DNA of 64,000 nucleotides from Sulfurimonas sp. (GCF_028694605.1 NZ_JAQVKP010000006.1:1-64000), one strand, 5' to 3'; positions 51,049 to 61,268 are shown, numbered from the stretch's first letter. The notes: generated by a model from the letters alone, not told the origin. Program-made: numbers and translations.

Positions 51049-51792
51049 CTATTGGCTTGTTAAGCTATAAGTGATGGGGATAGTCAATGTCGTCTGGCTT
51101 TTAGGCTTTGGAAATTTTGTAGAGAGATCTTCTATGGTCTTGATGGCTGCACGGCTCAAAATCTCGTTGCTTGATTCTACAACTATAACATCATGAACTT
51201 TTGCATCAGTATCTAGTGTGCATTTAACTTTTACTACACCTGTAATCTCTTTTTGTCTGGCACTTCTTGGATAGTAGAGATATTCTTGTAAAAGCTCTAC
51301 TATTTTTTGTATATTGAGTTCATAATACTCCTGATGATACGGTTTTGTCTCTATAGGCGGTACCGTTTTTTGTTCAGAAGCAATCTCTTTATGTATCTCC
51401 GGTGCCACGCTTTTTTGGGGCTGCGGAGTTATCTCCTCTTTAAGTTGGCTTTTTTCTACTTTTTCTTCCAAAGTTTTCTCTTCTACTTTTTCTTCCTCTT
51501 TTTTCTCAACCTTTTTTTCTACTTTTTTTTGAACGGTTTTTCTCTCTTTTTTTTGGCTCTCTTGCACTCTTTGGGGCTTCTTCTCTTGAGGCTGCACGAT
51601 ACAAACTTCCTCTTTTGCCTGATGCTGTGCCTTTGTTTGTGGGGACGCTTCAATCACGGAGAGTTTTATGGGGATTTTTATAAGAATTTCTTGCTCAGGT
51701 TTTGTCTCATTGCCGTAAAAGTACAAAACCAGCGACAACACTACGCCGTGAAAAAAAAGAGAGATAAAAAAGGAGTTGCCGTGTCGAATCAT
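51049..51792 (-). CDS. tonB: TonB-family energy transducer
   Basis: N-terminal TM, K/E/P-rich linker, C-terminal YPRSARQKEITGVVKVKCTLDTDAKVHDVIVVESSNEILSRAAIKTI. Confidence 0.88.
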   Translation of the reverse strand: MIRHGNSFFISLFFHGVVLSLVLYFYGNETKPEQEILIKIPIKLSVIEASPQTKAQHQAKEEVCIVQPQEKKPQRVQESQKKERKTVQKKVEKKVEKKEEEKVEEKTLEEKVEKSQLKEEITPQPQKSVAPEIHKEIASEQKTVPPIETKPYHQEYYELNIQKIVELLQEYLYYPRSARQKEITGVVKVKCTLDTDAKVHDVIVVESSNEILSRAAIKTIEDLSTKFPKPKSQTTLTIPITYSLTSQ

Positions 51793-51850
51793 AGAGCAAT
51801 AGTAACAAAAGAATTGTTACTAAGTGCTTAGCTTATACGAAATATAAGTA

Positions 51851-53026
51851 TTATATCGCTCTTTTAAATTCCGGGTACGCTTCAACACCGCATTCGTTGA
51901 TATCCATACCCATAAGTTGAGCTTCATCGTCTGCTCTGAATGCAGAGATTTTATTTATAGCAATGAGAACAACAAACGATACAATAAAAGTAAATACCCC
52001 TACAATCAGTATCCCTTTTACCTGCGCCATAAATGAAATCTCTTCTACAAAAATTCCGGCCGCCAGCGTTCCCCATATGCCGTTGACAAGGTGTACGGAA
52101 AGCGCACCGACAGGATCGTCAAGTTTTAGCTTATCGAACATCGGAACTGCAAAAACAACCAACGCACCGCCGACAAGTCCGATAAAAATAGGTGTAAACA
52201 TATCATAATAATTTGCCGCCGCCGTTATAGCAACAAGCCCGCCTAAAGCGCCGTTCAAAATCATAGTGATATCAAATAGTTTATAGCGAACATACATAAG
52301 AAGCGCTGCGACAAGCGCACCGGCAAGCCCTGCCGTATTTGTGTTCATGATGGTTTTTGCAACGGCATCAGCTTTTTCTATACTAGAGATAGTGCCGACA
52401 CTTCCGCCGTTAAATCCAAACCATCCTATCCAAAGAAGAAGTGCGCCAAGAACGACAAGAGGGATATTTGATGCCGGAATAACTTTAATTTTTCCATCTT
52501 GATAACGCCCTCTTCTTGAACCGATAACCATGATAGCAGCCAAAAGCGCCCAACCACCTGTTGAGTGGATAACGGTTGAACCTGCCAAATCATACATCTC
52601 TATATCAAGAAATGTGCCTTTGAGCATATCCGCTCCCCAACTCACATTGACAACAAGAGGATATATAACCGCTCCCATTATAAGAGTAAAAATAGCCAGT
52701 GGAATGATACGTACCCTCTCGCTCACACCACCGCTCATAATATTAACCGTCTTGCCCACAAAAGCCATCTGAAACATAAAAACAGCCCAGATACTGCTAG
52801 ACGTACTCTCCCAGCCGCCAAAAGCAAGTTGGTATCCAAAGAGCAAAAAGGCAAGAGATGCCACTGTATATATCATCACATTTGTAGTCAAAACAGAGGA
52901 GACGTTTTTTGTACGAACCAGACCCGCTTCAAGCATAGCAAACCCGGGAACCATAAAAATGATGAGCGTCATGGCAAAAAGCATAAAGAAAGTGTCGATT
53001 ATATATTTGAAATCAGCTTCTAGCAT
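51851..53026 (-). CDS. amt: Ammonium transporter (Amt family), divergent copy
   Basis: MLEAGLVRTKNV, TVIHSTGGWALL and LSVHLVNGIWGTLAAG (both twin-His positions present). Confidence 0.94.
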   Translation of the reverse strand: MLEADFKYIIDTFFMLFAMTLIIFMVPGFAMLEAGLVRTKNVSSVLTTNVMIYTVASLAFLLFGYQLAFGGWESTSSSIWAVFMFQMAFVGKTVNIMSGGVSERVRIIPLAIFTLIMGAVIYPLVVNVSWGADMLKGTFLDIEMYDLAGSTVIHSTGGWALLAAIMVIGSRRGRYQDGKIKVIPASNIPLVVLGALLLWIGWFGFNGGSVGTISSIEKADAVAKTIMNTNTAGLAGALVAALLMYVRYKLFDITMILNGALGGLVAITAAANYYDMFTPIFIGLVGGALVVFAVPMFDKLKLDDPVGALSVHLVNGIWGTLAAGIFVEEISFMAQVKGILIVGVFTFIVSFVVLIAINKISAFRADDEAQLMGMDINECGVEAYPEFKRAI

Positions 53027-53055
53027 ATAAAATCCTTCAAAAAAAATTGAAGGAA

Positions 53056-53061
53056 ATTATA
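53056..53061 (-). promoter_or_regulatory. -10 element (TATAAT) of the amt gene at 51851-53026
   Basis: Minus strand reads AAGTTATAATTTCC; ~42 bp downstream of the palindrome centre. Confidence 0.65.
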
Positions 53062-53087
53062 ACTTATAAAAGAGGAATAGAGTTTTT

Positions 53088-53112
53088 TTACTGATTAATT
53101 TTTAATCAGTAA
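53088..53112. promoter_or_regulatory. Palindromic operator candidate upstream of the amt gene at 51851-53026
   Basis: Perfect 11-bp arms TTACTGATTAA-TTT-TTAATCAGTAA; shares 17 bp with 54930-54946. Confidence 0.75.
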
Positions 53113-53129
53113 ATAAGATTGACTTTATC

Positions 53130-53197
53130 TGCCACTTTATGTGGCAAGCTTCAGTGCCATAGCGGCAAGCGTAGCCAAAGGAATTACTTCCTTTGGC
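53130..53197. repeat. Hairpin cluster between glnB and downstream amt
   Basis: TGCCAC-tttat-GTGGCA, TGCC-atagc-GGCA and GCCAAAGGAA-ttac-TTCCTTTGGC. Confidence 0.7.
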
Positions 53198-53207
53198 GTT
53201 GTAATTA

Positions 53208-53567
<360 letters not shown>

Positions 53568-53610
53568 TTAAAATTGTAACGACTTTTGCTATTTTAAGCA
53601 AACACAAAAA

Positions 53611-54864
53611 TCAAAGATTTAGTGCTTTTTCTCCATGGATGGTCTCATCAAGACCTCTGCTCTCGCTCTCATCATCCACTCTTCCGCCACCTGTAAGAGC
53701 TGATGCAACATAGTAAATCACCGCTGTAGCTATAGCACTATAAACAACTGTCAACCCTATCGCCTGAACCTGTTTTACAAGTTGTGAACCCATCTCGTAT
53801 GCTTCGGGCAACGCATAAGGAACAATAAATAGTGCCGTTGCGATAGAACCCCAGATACCGACCAAGCCGTGAATCCAAAATGCGTCCAAAGAGTCATCCA
53901 CTTTAAACATCCCTTTAAGTTTTGCAACACCCCAAAAGCCTAACATACCGCCGACAAGCCCGATGATGATAGCACCTTCTACACCGGCAGTTCCCGACGC
54001 AGGAGTGATTGCCACAAGACCTGCAACCGCTCCGGAAGCTCCGCCTACAATAGTTGCTTTTTTATAAACAAACCACTCAACAACAAGCCATCCAAGGACA
54101 CCAAGCGCTGCTGCAACATTTGTCACCAAAAATGCCGATGCCGCAATACCGTTTGCCCCAAGTGCAGAACCTGCATTGAAACCAAACCATCCAAACCATA
54201 AAAGAGCCGCACCTAGTGCTACTAAAATCGGAGAAAAAGGCTTAATAGCCGCTTTGCCGTAATCTCTTCTGCGTCCCAAAATCATAGCGACAACAAAACC
54301 CGCCACACCTGCATTAAGGTGAACAACCGTACCGCCTGCAAAATCTATCTCACCAAAGTTAAGAGACTCTCCTCCACCCCATGCCCAGTGTGTTACGGGT
54401 GCATAAACCGCCACAACCCAAAGAGCCGCAAATACCATATATGTAGAAAACTTTACACGCTCTATCATAGAGCCGCTTGCGATGGCTACGGCAATAGCCG
54501 CAAAAGTTCCTTGAAACACAACAAAAAGAAGCTCAGGAATAGTTCCTTTAAGTGTTTCAGACGTGATACCAAAGAGCATTACCTTGCCGCTTCCGATAAT
54601 ATCGCCGTCTCCAAAAGCGATAGAGTAACCCACAACAACCCACACAAGCGAAGCCATAGCATACGCCCCCAAGCTCATCCCTATCGTGTTAAGCACGTTT
54701 TTTGAACGTGTCAAACCTCCATAAAAGAGCGCTAGCCCTGCTGGAGTCATAAGCATTACCAAAGCAGTAGCTACAAGCATCCATGCCGTATCACTGCCGC
54801 TTAGCGCATCCTCTGCAAAAACAAAAGAGGGTAACAACATTGTGCCTAAAAGATATCTTTTCAT
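53611..54864 (-). CDS. amt: Ammonium transporter AmtB-type with signal peptide
   Basis: ALFYGGLTRSKNVLNT, GTVVHLNAGVAGFV and FWIHGLVGIWG motifs. Confidence 0.97.
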   Translation of the reverse strand: MKRYLLGTMLLPSFVFAEDALSGSDTAWMLVATALVMLMTPAGLALFYGGLTRSKNVLNTIGMSLGAYAMASLVWVVVGYSIAFGDGDIIGSGKVMLFGITSETLKGTIPELLFVVFQGTFAAIAVAIASGSMIERVKFSTYMVFAALWVVAVYAPVTHWAWGGGESLNFGEIDFAGGTVVHLNAGVAGFVVAMILGRRRDYGKAAIKPFSPILVALGAALLWFGWFGFNAGSALGANGIAASAFLVTNVAAALGVLGWLVVEWFVYKKATIVGGASGAVAGLVAITPASGTAGVEGAIIIGLVGGMLGFWGVAKLKGMFKVDDSLDAFWIHGLVGIWGSIATALFIVPYALPEAYEMGSQLVKQVQAIGLTVVYSAIATAVIYYVASALTGGGRVDDESESRGLDETIHGEKALNL

Positions 54865-54892
54865 CTTTTATCCTTTTTGAAAATCTGCTCAA

Positions 54893-54898
54893 ATTATA
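54893..54898 (-). promoter_or_regulatory. -10 element (TATAAT) of amt-glnB
   Basis: Minus strand reads GGGTGTATAATTTGAG; ~42 bp downstream of the palindrome centre. Confidence 0.65.
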
Positions 54899-54929
54899 CA
54901 CCCTTGCTCTTTGACAATATGCACATTTA

Positions 54930-54946
54930 TGATTAATTTTTAATCA
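54930..54946. promoter_or_regulatory. Palindromic operator candidate upstream of amt-glnB
   Basis: TGATTAA-TTT-TTAATCA, identical to 53092-53108. Confidence 0.75.
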
Positions 54947-55044
54947 ATACTAGCCCAACTAAAAATCTTCTATCTTTACGAAACTCTTAAGCGTTATTAA
55001 GATATCATCCGTGGAATTATTTTTTAAAAAAATAGGTGTTATAT

Positions 55045-57528
55045 ATGAGCAACTTGCTAAACAGTGACAACGTACAAACAATCAACATTGAAGAGACGCT
55101 TCAAAACAGCTACTTAGACTACTCAATGAGCGTAATCGTAGGACGTGCCCTTCCTGATGTACGCGACGGACTCAAGCCTGTTCACAGAAGAATCCTCTAT
55201 GCAATGGACAAACTAAGCCTCTCTCACGGCTCAAAATTTAAAAAATCGGCTCGTATCGTCGGGGATGTTATCGGTCAGTACCATCCGCACGGCGACACGG
55301 CAGTTTATGATGCACTTGTTCGTATGGCACAAGAGTTTTCTATGAGGATGCAGCTGGTTGACGGTCAAGGAAACTTCGGTTCGGTGGACGGCGACAGTGC
55401 AGCGGCTATGCGTTATACCGAAGCCAGAATGACAAAATACGCAGGCGAACTTTTAAAAGATTTAGAGAAAAACACGGTCAATATGATTGACAACTACGAT
55501 GCGACTACAAAAGAACCCGATGTTATGCCGACTCGTGTTCCAAACTTACTTATAAACGGCTCTTCAGGTATCGCTGTAGGTATGGCTACAAATATTCCTC
55601 CGCACAATCCTCAAGAGATTATGATGGGGTTAAAGGCACTTTTGGCAAATCCAGATATCGAACTTTACGAAATCATGGAGCATATCAAAGCACCTGATTT
55701 TCCGACAGGCGGAACCATTTTTGGTAAAAAAGGGATTGTTGACGCCTACACGACGGGTCGCGGACGTATCAAGGTACGTGCAAAAACTCATATAGAGCGC
55801 AAAGGAAACAAAGATGTCATAGTTATAGATGAGCTTCCTTATCAGGTAAACAAAGCTCGTCTTATTGAAAATATTGCGGATTTGGTAAAAGACAAACTTA
55901 TAGAAGGTGTTTCGGAGATTCGTGACGAATCAGACCGTGAGGGCATCCGTGTCGTAATCGAACTCAAAAAAGATGCGATGAGCGAAATCGTTCTTAACAA
56001 CCTCTATAAACAGACAAGCATGCAGGTGACTTTTGGTATCATCATGCTCTCCATCCTTAACCAAGAGCCAAGAGTTTTTGGTCTCATTGACATTTTAAAA
56101 CACTTTATCAACCACCGTAAAACCATTATTATCCGCCGTACTATCTTTGACCTTGAAAAAGCAAAAGCAAGAGCGCATATCTTAGAAGGTCTCAAAAAAG
56201 CTCTTGATATTATCGATGAAATCATCAGAGTTATCAAATCAAGCAAAAACATAGAAGAAGCAAGAGACAACTTAGTTTCAGAGTTTGATTTTAGCGTCAT
56301 TCAGGCACAAAGCATCGTTGACATGCGTCTTGGAAGATTGACGGGCTTAGAGCGTGAAAAGATAGAAAACGAACTTAGAGAGATTTTAGAACTTATCCTT
56401 TACCTAGAGTCTATCTTAAAGAGCGAAGAAGTTTTACACGGTATCATCGACCAAGAATTTGATGAGATTATCTCTATCTATACCGATGCAAGACGCACGG
56501 ATATCGAAGATGATTATGATGATATAGACGTTGAAGACCTTATCCCAAATGAGCCTATGGTTGTCACCATCACCCATAGAGGATACATCAAACGTGTTCC
56601 TCTTGCGCAGTATGAGAAACAAAAAAGAGGCGGCAAGGGCAAAATTGCGGTTACCACATATGAGGATGACTTTATAGAGAGGTTCTTTACATGTAACACC
56701 CACGACACTCTTCTTTTTGTTACAGACCGCGGACAGCTTCACTGGCTCAAAGTCTATAAAATTCCCGAAGGAAGCAGAACGGCAAAAGGCAAAGCGGTTG
56801 TAAACCTTCTCAACCTTGTAGCCGATGAGCAAATCCAATCCATCATTCCAACAACAGATTTCAGCGATGAAAAATCACTTGTCTTCTTTACAAGAAACGG
56901 AACAGTCAAGCGAACAAATCTCAGCGAATTCTCAAACATAAGAAGCAACGGCGTCAAAGCTATTCTTCTTGACGATGATGACAAACTTATCACGGCAAGA
57001 ATCGCAGATCAGAGCATCAAATACCTCTTTATCGTTACAAAACTTGCACAATGTATCAAGTTTGAGATAGAAAAGACTAGAGAGCAAGGCAGAAACACTA
57101 TGGGAGTCAGAGGTATCAAATTTAAATTTGATACCGATGAAGTCGTCGATGCAAACATAATCGCAAATGATGAGGAAGAGATACTCATAGTAAGCGAAAA
57201 AGGTATCGGCAAGCGAACAGATGCCGGAGAGTACCGCTTAACCAATCGTGGCGGAAGCGGTGTTATCGCTATGAAAATGACGCCTAAAACAGGAAAATTT
57301 GTCGTCGGATGTTTGATGGTAGATGAAGAGATGGATATGATGGCACTTACAAAAGCAGGCAAAATGATACGTGTCGATATGCAGACCATCTCCAAATCAA
57401 GCAGAAATACAAGCGGTGTTTATATCGTTAAAGGCGATGATGTTGCAAGTGTTTCAAGATGTCCAAAGCAGTCAGATGAAGAGGAAGAGAGTGATGACTC
57501 TCTTTTTAATACAAGCGAGTTGGAATAG
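55045..57528 (+). CDS. gyrA: DNA gyrase subunit A
   Basis: [41 protein letters not shown] GyrA-box and C-terminal pinwheel repeats. Confidence 0.99.
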   Translation: MSNLLNSDNVQTINIEETLQNSYLDYSMSVIVGRALPDVRDGLKPVHRRILYAMDKLSLSHGSKFKKSARIVGDVIGQYHPHGDTAVYDALVRMAQEFSMRMQLVDGQGNFGSVDGDSAAAMRYTEARMTKYAGELLKDLEKNTVNMIDNYDATTKEPDVMPTRVPNLLINGSSGIAVGMATNIPPHNPQEIMMGLKALLANPDIELYEIMEHIKAPDFPTGGTIFGKKGIVDAYTTGRGRIKVRAKTHIERKGNKDVIVIDELPYQVNKARLIENIADLVKDKLIEGVSEIRDESDREGIRVVIELKKDAMSEIVLNNLYKQTSMQVTFGIIMLSILNQEPRVFGLIDILKHFINHRKTIIIRRTIFDLEKAKARAHILEGLKKALDIIDEIIRVIKSSKNIEEARDNLVSEFDFSVIQAQSIVDMRLGRLTGLEREKIENELREILELILYLESILKSEEVLHGIIDQEFDEIISIYTDARRTDIEDDYDDIDVEDLIPNEPMVVTITHRGYIKRVPLAQYEKQKRGGKGKIAVTTYEDDFIERFFTCNTHDTLLFVTDRGQLHWLKVYKIPEGSRTAKGKAVVNLLNLVADEQIQSIIPTTDFSDEKSLVFFTRNGTVKRTNLSEFSNIRSNGVKAILLDDDDKLITARIADQSIKYLFIVTKLAQCIKFEIEKTREQGRNTMGVRGIKFKFDTDEVVDANIIANDEEEILIVSEKGIGKRTDAGEYRLTNRGGSGVIAMKMTPKTGKFVVGCLMVDEEMDMMALTKAGKMIRVDMQTISKSSRNTSGVYIVKGDDVASVSRCPKQSDEEEESDDSLFNTSELE

Positions 57529-57537
57529 TAGTTGCTT
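57521..57537 (+). promoter_or_regulatory. Sigma-54 promoter upstream of flgP-flgQ-flgR
   Basis: TTGGAA-TAGTAG-TTGCTT: exact GG-N10-GC spacing and a match to the Campylobacter sigma-54 consensus; overlaps the gyrA stop codon TAG. Confidence 0.82.
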
Positions 57538-57573
57538 AAACAAAACCAACAAACCCATGTCAGAGGACGAATT

Positions 57574-58149
57574 ATGAGATATTCTGTACTATTTGCAATG
57601 CTTTTGAGTGTCGCATCACTCTTTGGAGCAGATAAAGTTCTAGTAGTTGACACAACTGTCGTAGAGCAGACAAACGCAGAAGTTGCAGCAGCAAAAGCTG
57701 AAGCAACCAAAGCAAAAGAGGTGGCGGCACAAGCAAGAGCGGAGAGCCAAAAAACGATGGATGAACTCGCTCAGGTAAAAGCGCAAAGAGAAGAAGAGCT
57801 TGCAACTATGACAGCTCAAGAAGAGATACTAAGAAAAAACAAATCAATGCATATCTCTGTAGTCGGGCAAGGTGTTGCACCCATGAATACATCCTCTCCT
57901 GCACAAGCATACGCTCTTGCAAAAAGGGCGGCTATTGCCGATGCATACAGAGCAATTGCCGAAAAAGTCAAAGGTGTTCGTGTTGATGGGCAAGATACAA
58001 TCAAAAATATGATGATGCAAAAGTCAACGCTGCGCACTTATGTTCAAGCAATGGTAAGAAATGCTGATATTATTGAGACTACATTTAAAGAGGGATTATG
58101 CGAAGTAGAGATGGAAATCGTCATTTCACACGCAGACTTTGCCCAATAA
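57574..58149 (+). CDS. flgP: FlgP-like flagellar protein (LPP20-family fold)
   Basis: LPP20-like MHISVVGQGVAPMNTSSPAQAYALAKRAAIADAYRAIAEKVKGVRVDGQDTI; gyrA-flgP-flgQ-flgR order as in C. jejuni. Confidence 0.83.
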   Translation: MRYSVLFAMLLSVASLFGADKVLVVDTTVVEQTNAEVAAAKAEATKAKEVAAQARAESQKTMDELAQVKAQREEELATMTAQEEILRKNKSMHISVVGQGVAPMNTSSPAQAYALAKRAAIADAYRAIAEKVKGVRVDGQDTIKNMMMQKSTLRTYVQAMVRNADIIETTFKEGLCEVEMEIVISHADFAQ

Positions 58150-58514
58150 TACTCCTGCTTCTTTTTCCGCTTGCACTCAGTGCAGGCGAATACCTTATCT
58201 CTTATAAGTACATCGTCAAAGACGCAACACTCTATAATGAAGCACTCTTTATCTCACACAGCATGAAAAAATGTAGCGGTTTGCCACAAAGCGATTTGCT
58301 TCTTTATAGCAATGGCGAGAGTGATTTAAAAAAAGTAATCGCTCAAAATTCAGCCGAATTTTTAGAGTATATCCATAAGCTCGGACTTCATGTTGCGTAC
58401 AGCGATGCAACGACAAACCTTCAAAACAGCTCCACTACAACGCTCACACTACGAACAACATGCTTCAAAGTCGATTTTAATGATACTTTTGTTACAATCG
58501 TCCCTTTAAAATAA
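58098..58514 (+). CDS. flgQ: FlgQ-like protein
   Basis: Signal peptide ORF overlapping the flgP 3' end, between flgP and flgR as in C. jejuni; exact start uncertain. Confidence 0.7.
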   Translation: MRSRDGNRHFTRRLCPIILLLLFPLALSAGEYLISYKYIVKDATLYNEALFISHSMKKCSGLPQSDLLLYSNGESDLKKVIAQNSAEFLEYIHKLGLHVAYSDATTNLQNSSTTTLTLRTTCFKVDFNDTFVTIVPLK

Positions 58515-58525
58515 GGCAAACTCAA

Positions 58526-59695
58526 GTGAAAATTGCAATAGTTGAAGATGATATCAATATGAGAAAATCTCTTGAAATCGCAATGAGCGACTATAAAGAG
58601 TTTGAAGTCAAAACATTCAAAAATGCAAAAGATGCTCTCAAATCGCTTGATGCGACTTTTGACCTTATTATCACCGATATCAACATGCCGGGGATGGATG
58701 GCATCGAATTTGTCAAAACACTCGGCGGCAAGTTTGAAGTTATCATCATGACAGGCAACGCAACACTTCAAAGAGCCATAGAATCCATCCATCTTGGTGT
58801 TAAAGACTTTTTACTCAAGCCGTTTGATGTTGACACCCTTATAGCTGCTATCAAAAGAGAAGACAAGATACAAAAGGTGAAGAAAAACGCCGCAAAAGAG
58901 AGCAAAAAAAGTGACTTTGGCGGTTTTTACGGAACTTCAAAACCGCTTGAAGATGCACTCAAAATCGCAACCAAAGCAGCCAAAACAGACGCAACGGTTC
59001 TGCTTTTAGGGCAAAGCGGGGTCGGTAAAGAGGTATTTGCCTCATACATACACAACCATTCGCCAAGAGCTGCCAGACCTTTTGTAGCCATCAACATGGC
59101 AGCGATACCGGACAATCTCATAGAGAGCGAACTTTTTGGATTTGAAAAAGGCGCTTTCACTGATGCAACCGAGGCAAAAGCCGGGCAGTTTGAGCTTGCC
59201 GAGGGCGGAACGCTCTTTTTGGATGAGATAGGCGAGATGCCTTATGGCGTTCAAGCCAAACTTCTCCGCTCACTTCAAGAAAAAGAGGTTCGCAGACTAG
59301 GCTCTGCCAAGGGTATAAAAACAGATATAAGAGTTATCGCCGCAACAAATGCCAATTTGATGCAAAAAATTAAAGACGGCTCGTTTCGAGAAGATTTATA
59401 CTACCGTCTAAACACGATTCCAATCACGATTCCGCCACTTTCAGAGCGAAAAGATGAAATATTGGCTATTGCACAAAAAGTTTTAGAGCAAAATTGTGTA
59501 AAATACGGTTTTGAATTAAAAAGATTCTCCGAGGAGTCACAAGAGCGTCTTTTAGCCTACAACTGGCCGGGAAATATCAGAGAACTCATCTCTGTAGTTG
59601 AGAGAGCAGTTATCTTAAGTGATAACGACGAGATAACCCCTCACGAGCTTCTTTTAGAGTTGCGCAGCGGTGTTAATAGTGATAAAAACAGATAA
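58526..59695 (+). CDS. flgR: Sigma-54-dependent response regulator FlgR (no C-terminal HTH)
   Basis: Receiver DLIITDINMPGMDG; AAA+ GQSGVGKEVFASYIH, FGFEKGAFTDA, GGTLFLDEIGEMP; ends after NWPGNIRELISVVERAVILSDNDEITPHELLLELRSG. GTG start. Confidence 0.92.
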   Translation: MKIAIVEDDINMRKSLEIAMSDYKEFEVKTFKNAKDALKSLDATFDLIITDINMPGMDGIEFVKTLGGKFEVIIMTGNATLQRAIESIHLGVKDFLLKPFDVDTLIAAIKREDKIQKVKKNAAKESKKSDFGGFYGTSKPLEDALKIATKAAKTDATVLLLGQSGVGKEVFASYIHNHSPRAARPFVAINMAAIPDNLIESELFGFEKGAFTDATEAKAGQFELAEGGTLFLDEIGEMPYGVQAKLLRSLQEKEVRRLGSAKGIKTDIRVIAATNANLMQKIKDGSFREDLYYRLNTIPITIPPLSERKDEILAIAQKVLEQNCVKYGFELKRFSEESQERLLAYNWPGNIRELISVVERAVILSDNDEITPHELLLELRSGVNSDKNR

Positions 59696-59713
59696 ATTTA
59701 AAAGGAATAGATA

Positions 59714-60748
59714 ATGTCAAAAAAGTATAATGTAGCAGTAGTCGGAGCAAATGGAGCAGTGGGAGAAGAGATACTCTCAATTTTAGAGGAAGTTGATTTT
59801 CCTATAAACAAAGTTGTTCCTCTTGCAAGCTCAAGAAGTGCCGGTAAAACTGTTACATTTGCGGGCAAGGATATTGTTATCAAAGAACTTACGGACGCTG
59901 TTTTTGAGGAAGAAGAGGTAGAGATAGCCCTCTTTTCGGCAGGCGGAAGTGTGAGTGCACAGTTTGCGCCATCAGCCGTGAGAGCAGGCGCTGTTGTCAT
60001 AGACAACACTTCTCACTTTAGAATGGATGCAAACATTCCTCTTGTTGTGCCGGAAGTAAACCCTGAAGATATCGCGCAATGGAAAAAATCCGGCATCGTT
60101 GCAAACCCAAACTGCTCAACAATCCAGATGGTTCAGGTTCTAAAACCTCTTGATGAAGCCTACGATATTCAAAGAGTAGATGTCAGCACATATCAAGCAA
60201 CATCAGGTGCAGGAAAAACAGCAATGGAGGAGCTGGTAAATCAGATGCAATCATTTTTTGCTTTTAAGCTTGATGAAGCAGAAGTTAAAGCATTTGCCCA
60301 CCGCATCGCTCTTAATGTCATCCCTCAAATTGATAAGTTTTTAGATAACGGCTACACGAAAGAGGAGATGAAGATGGTCAATGAGACTACCAAAATCATG
60401 CACAAAGAAATTCCTCTAAGTGCTACTTGCGTTCGTGTTCCAACCCTTAGAGGGCATGCCGAGGCAGTGAGTGTCAAATTTGCTTGTGAAGTAGATGCGT
60501 CAGCTGCGAAAGAGATTTTAAAAAATGCTCCCAATGTTGTTCTTTTAGACAAACCAGAAGAGTCAATCTACCCGATGCCATCCATTGCATTAGAAAAAAA
60601 TGAAACTTTTGTAGGAAGAATCAGAGTTGATAACTTTGACAAAACGATGCTTCATATGTTTATTGTAGCCGACAACCTGAGAGTCGGAGCGGCGACAAAT
60701 GCAGTACGCATTGCACAGAAATGGATAGAGATGGAAGAGGAAAAGTAA
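59714..60748 (+). CDS. asd: Aspartate-semialdehyde dehydrogenase
   Basis: VVGANGAVGEEIL, NPNCSTIQMV and QATSGAGKTAMEEL motifs. Confidence 0.97.
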   Translation: MSKKYNVAVVGANGAVGEEILSILEEVDFPINKVVPLASSRSAGKTVTFAGKDIVIKELTDAVFEEEEVEIALFSAGGSVSAQFAPSAVRAGAVVIDNTSHFRMDANIPLVVPEVNPEDIAQWKKSGIVANPNCSTIQMVQVLKPLDEAYDIQRVDVSTYQATSGAGKTAMEELVNQMQSFFAFKLDEAEVKAFAHRIALNVIPQIDKFLDNGYTKEEMKMVNETTKIMHKEIPLSATCVRVPTLRGHAEAVSVKFACEVDASAAKEILKNAPNVVLLDKPEESIYPMPSIALEKNETFVGRIRVDNFDKTMLHMFIVADNLRVGAATNAVRIAQKWIEMEEEK

Positions 60749-60749
60749 A

Positions 60750-61268
60750 ATGCTTGAAAAGTTCTTTGAAAACAGCCTATGGAGTTCAAGATTTATTATC
60801 GTTTTGGCTGTATTTTTTGGTCTTGTCGGTGCTGTTTTACTCTTTGTGGTTGCAAGTTTTGATGTCTATGAGACCGCAGTCTATGTTATCAACACCTATG
60901 TAACGCATGCACATCCCGAACACTTTCACGAAGAGGTTGTAGGCGGCATCATCGGTGCGGTTGACCTTTATCTTATAGGTGTTGTTATGATTATCTTCTC
61001 GTTTGGTCTTTATGAGCTTTTTATCTCAGATATAGACCCGGCAAAGGATGAGCATGGAGAGGAAAACCAACTTTTAGCAGTTCATTCACTCGACCAGCTT
61101 AAAGATAAGATTTCCAAAGTTATCGTTATGGTATTGGTTGTAGGATTTTTTCAAAAAGTGGGTCATACGACATATAGCGGTGCGCTTGATATGCTCTATC
61201 TTGCACTCTCAATCGCAGCGGTTGCAGTGGGTCTCTTCTTTTTAAGTAAAGTCGGGCACCACCATTAG
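60750..61268 (+). CDS. YqhA-family membrane protein
   Basis: SSRFIIVLAVFFGLVGAVLLF, AVDLYLIGVVMIIFSFGLYELFISDID; downstream of asd as in Campylobacter. Confidence 0.88.
   Translation: MLEKFFENSLWSSRFIIVLAVFFGLVGAVLLFVVASFDVYETAVYVINTYVTHAHPEHFHEEVVGGIIGAVDLYLIGVVMIIFSFGLYELFISDIDPAKDEHGEENQLLAVHSLDQLKDKISKVIVMVLVVGFFQKVGHTTYSGALDMLYLALSIAAVAVGLFFLSKVGHHH

Noticed and set aside
51307-51831. 174-aa plus-strand ORF rich in Phe/Leu
   Set aside because: Antisense to the K/E-rich TonB linker.
54984-54999. CTTAA-N6-TTAAG inverted repeat upstream of gyrA
   Set aside because: Short AT-rich palindrome likely by chance in low-GC DNA; no second copy with matched spacing.
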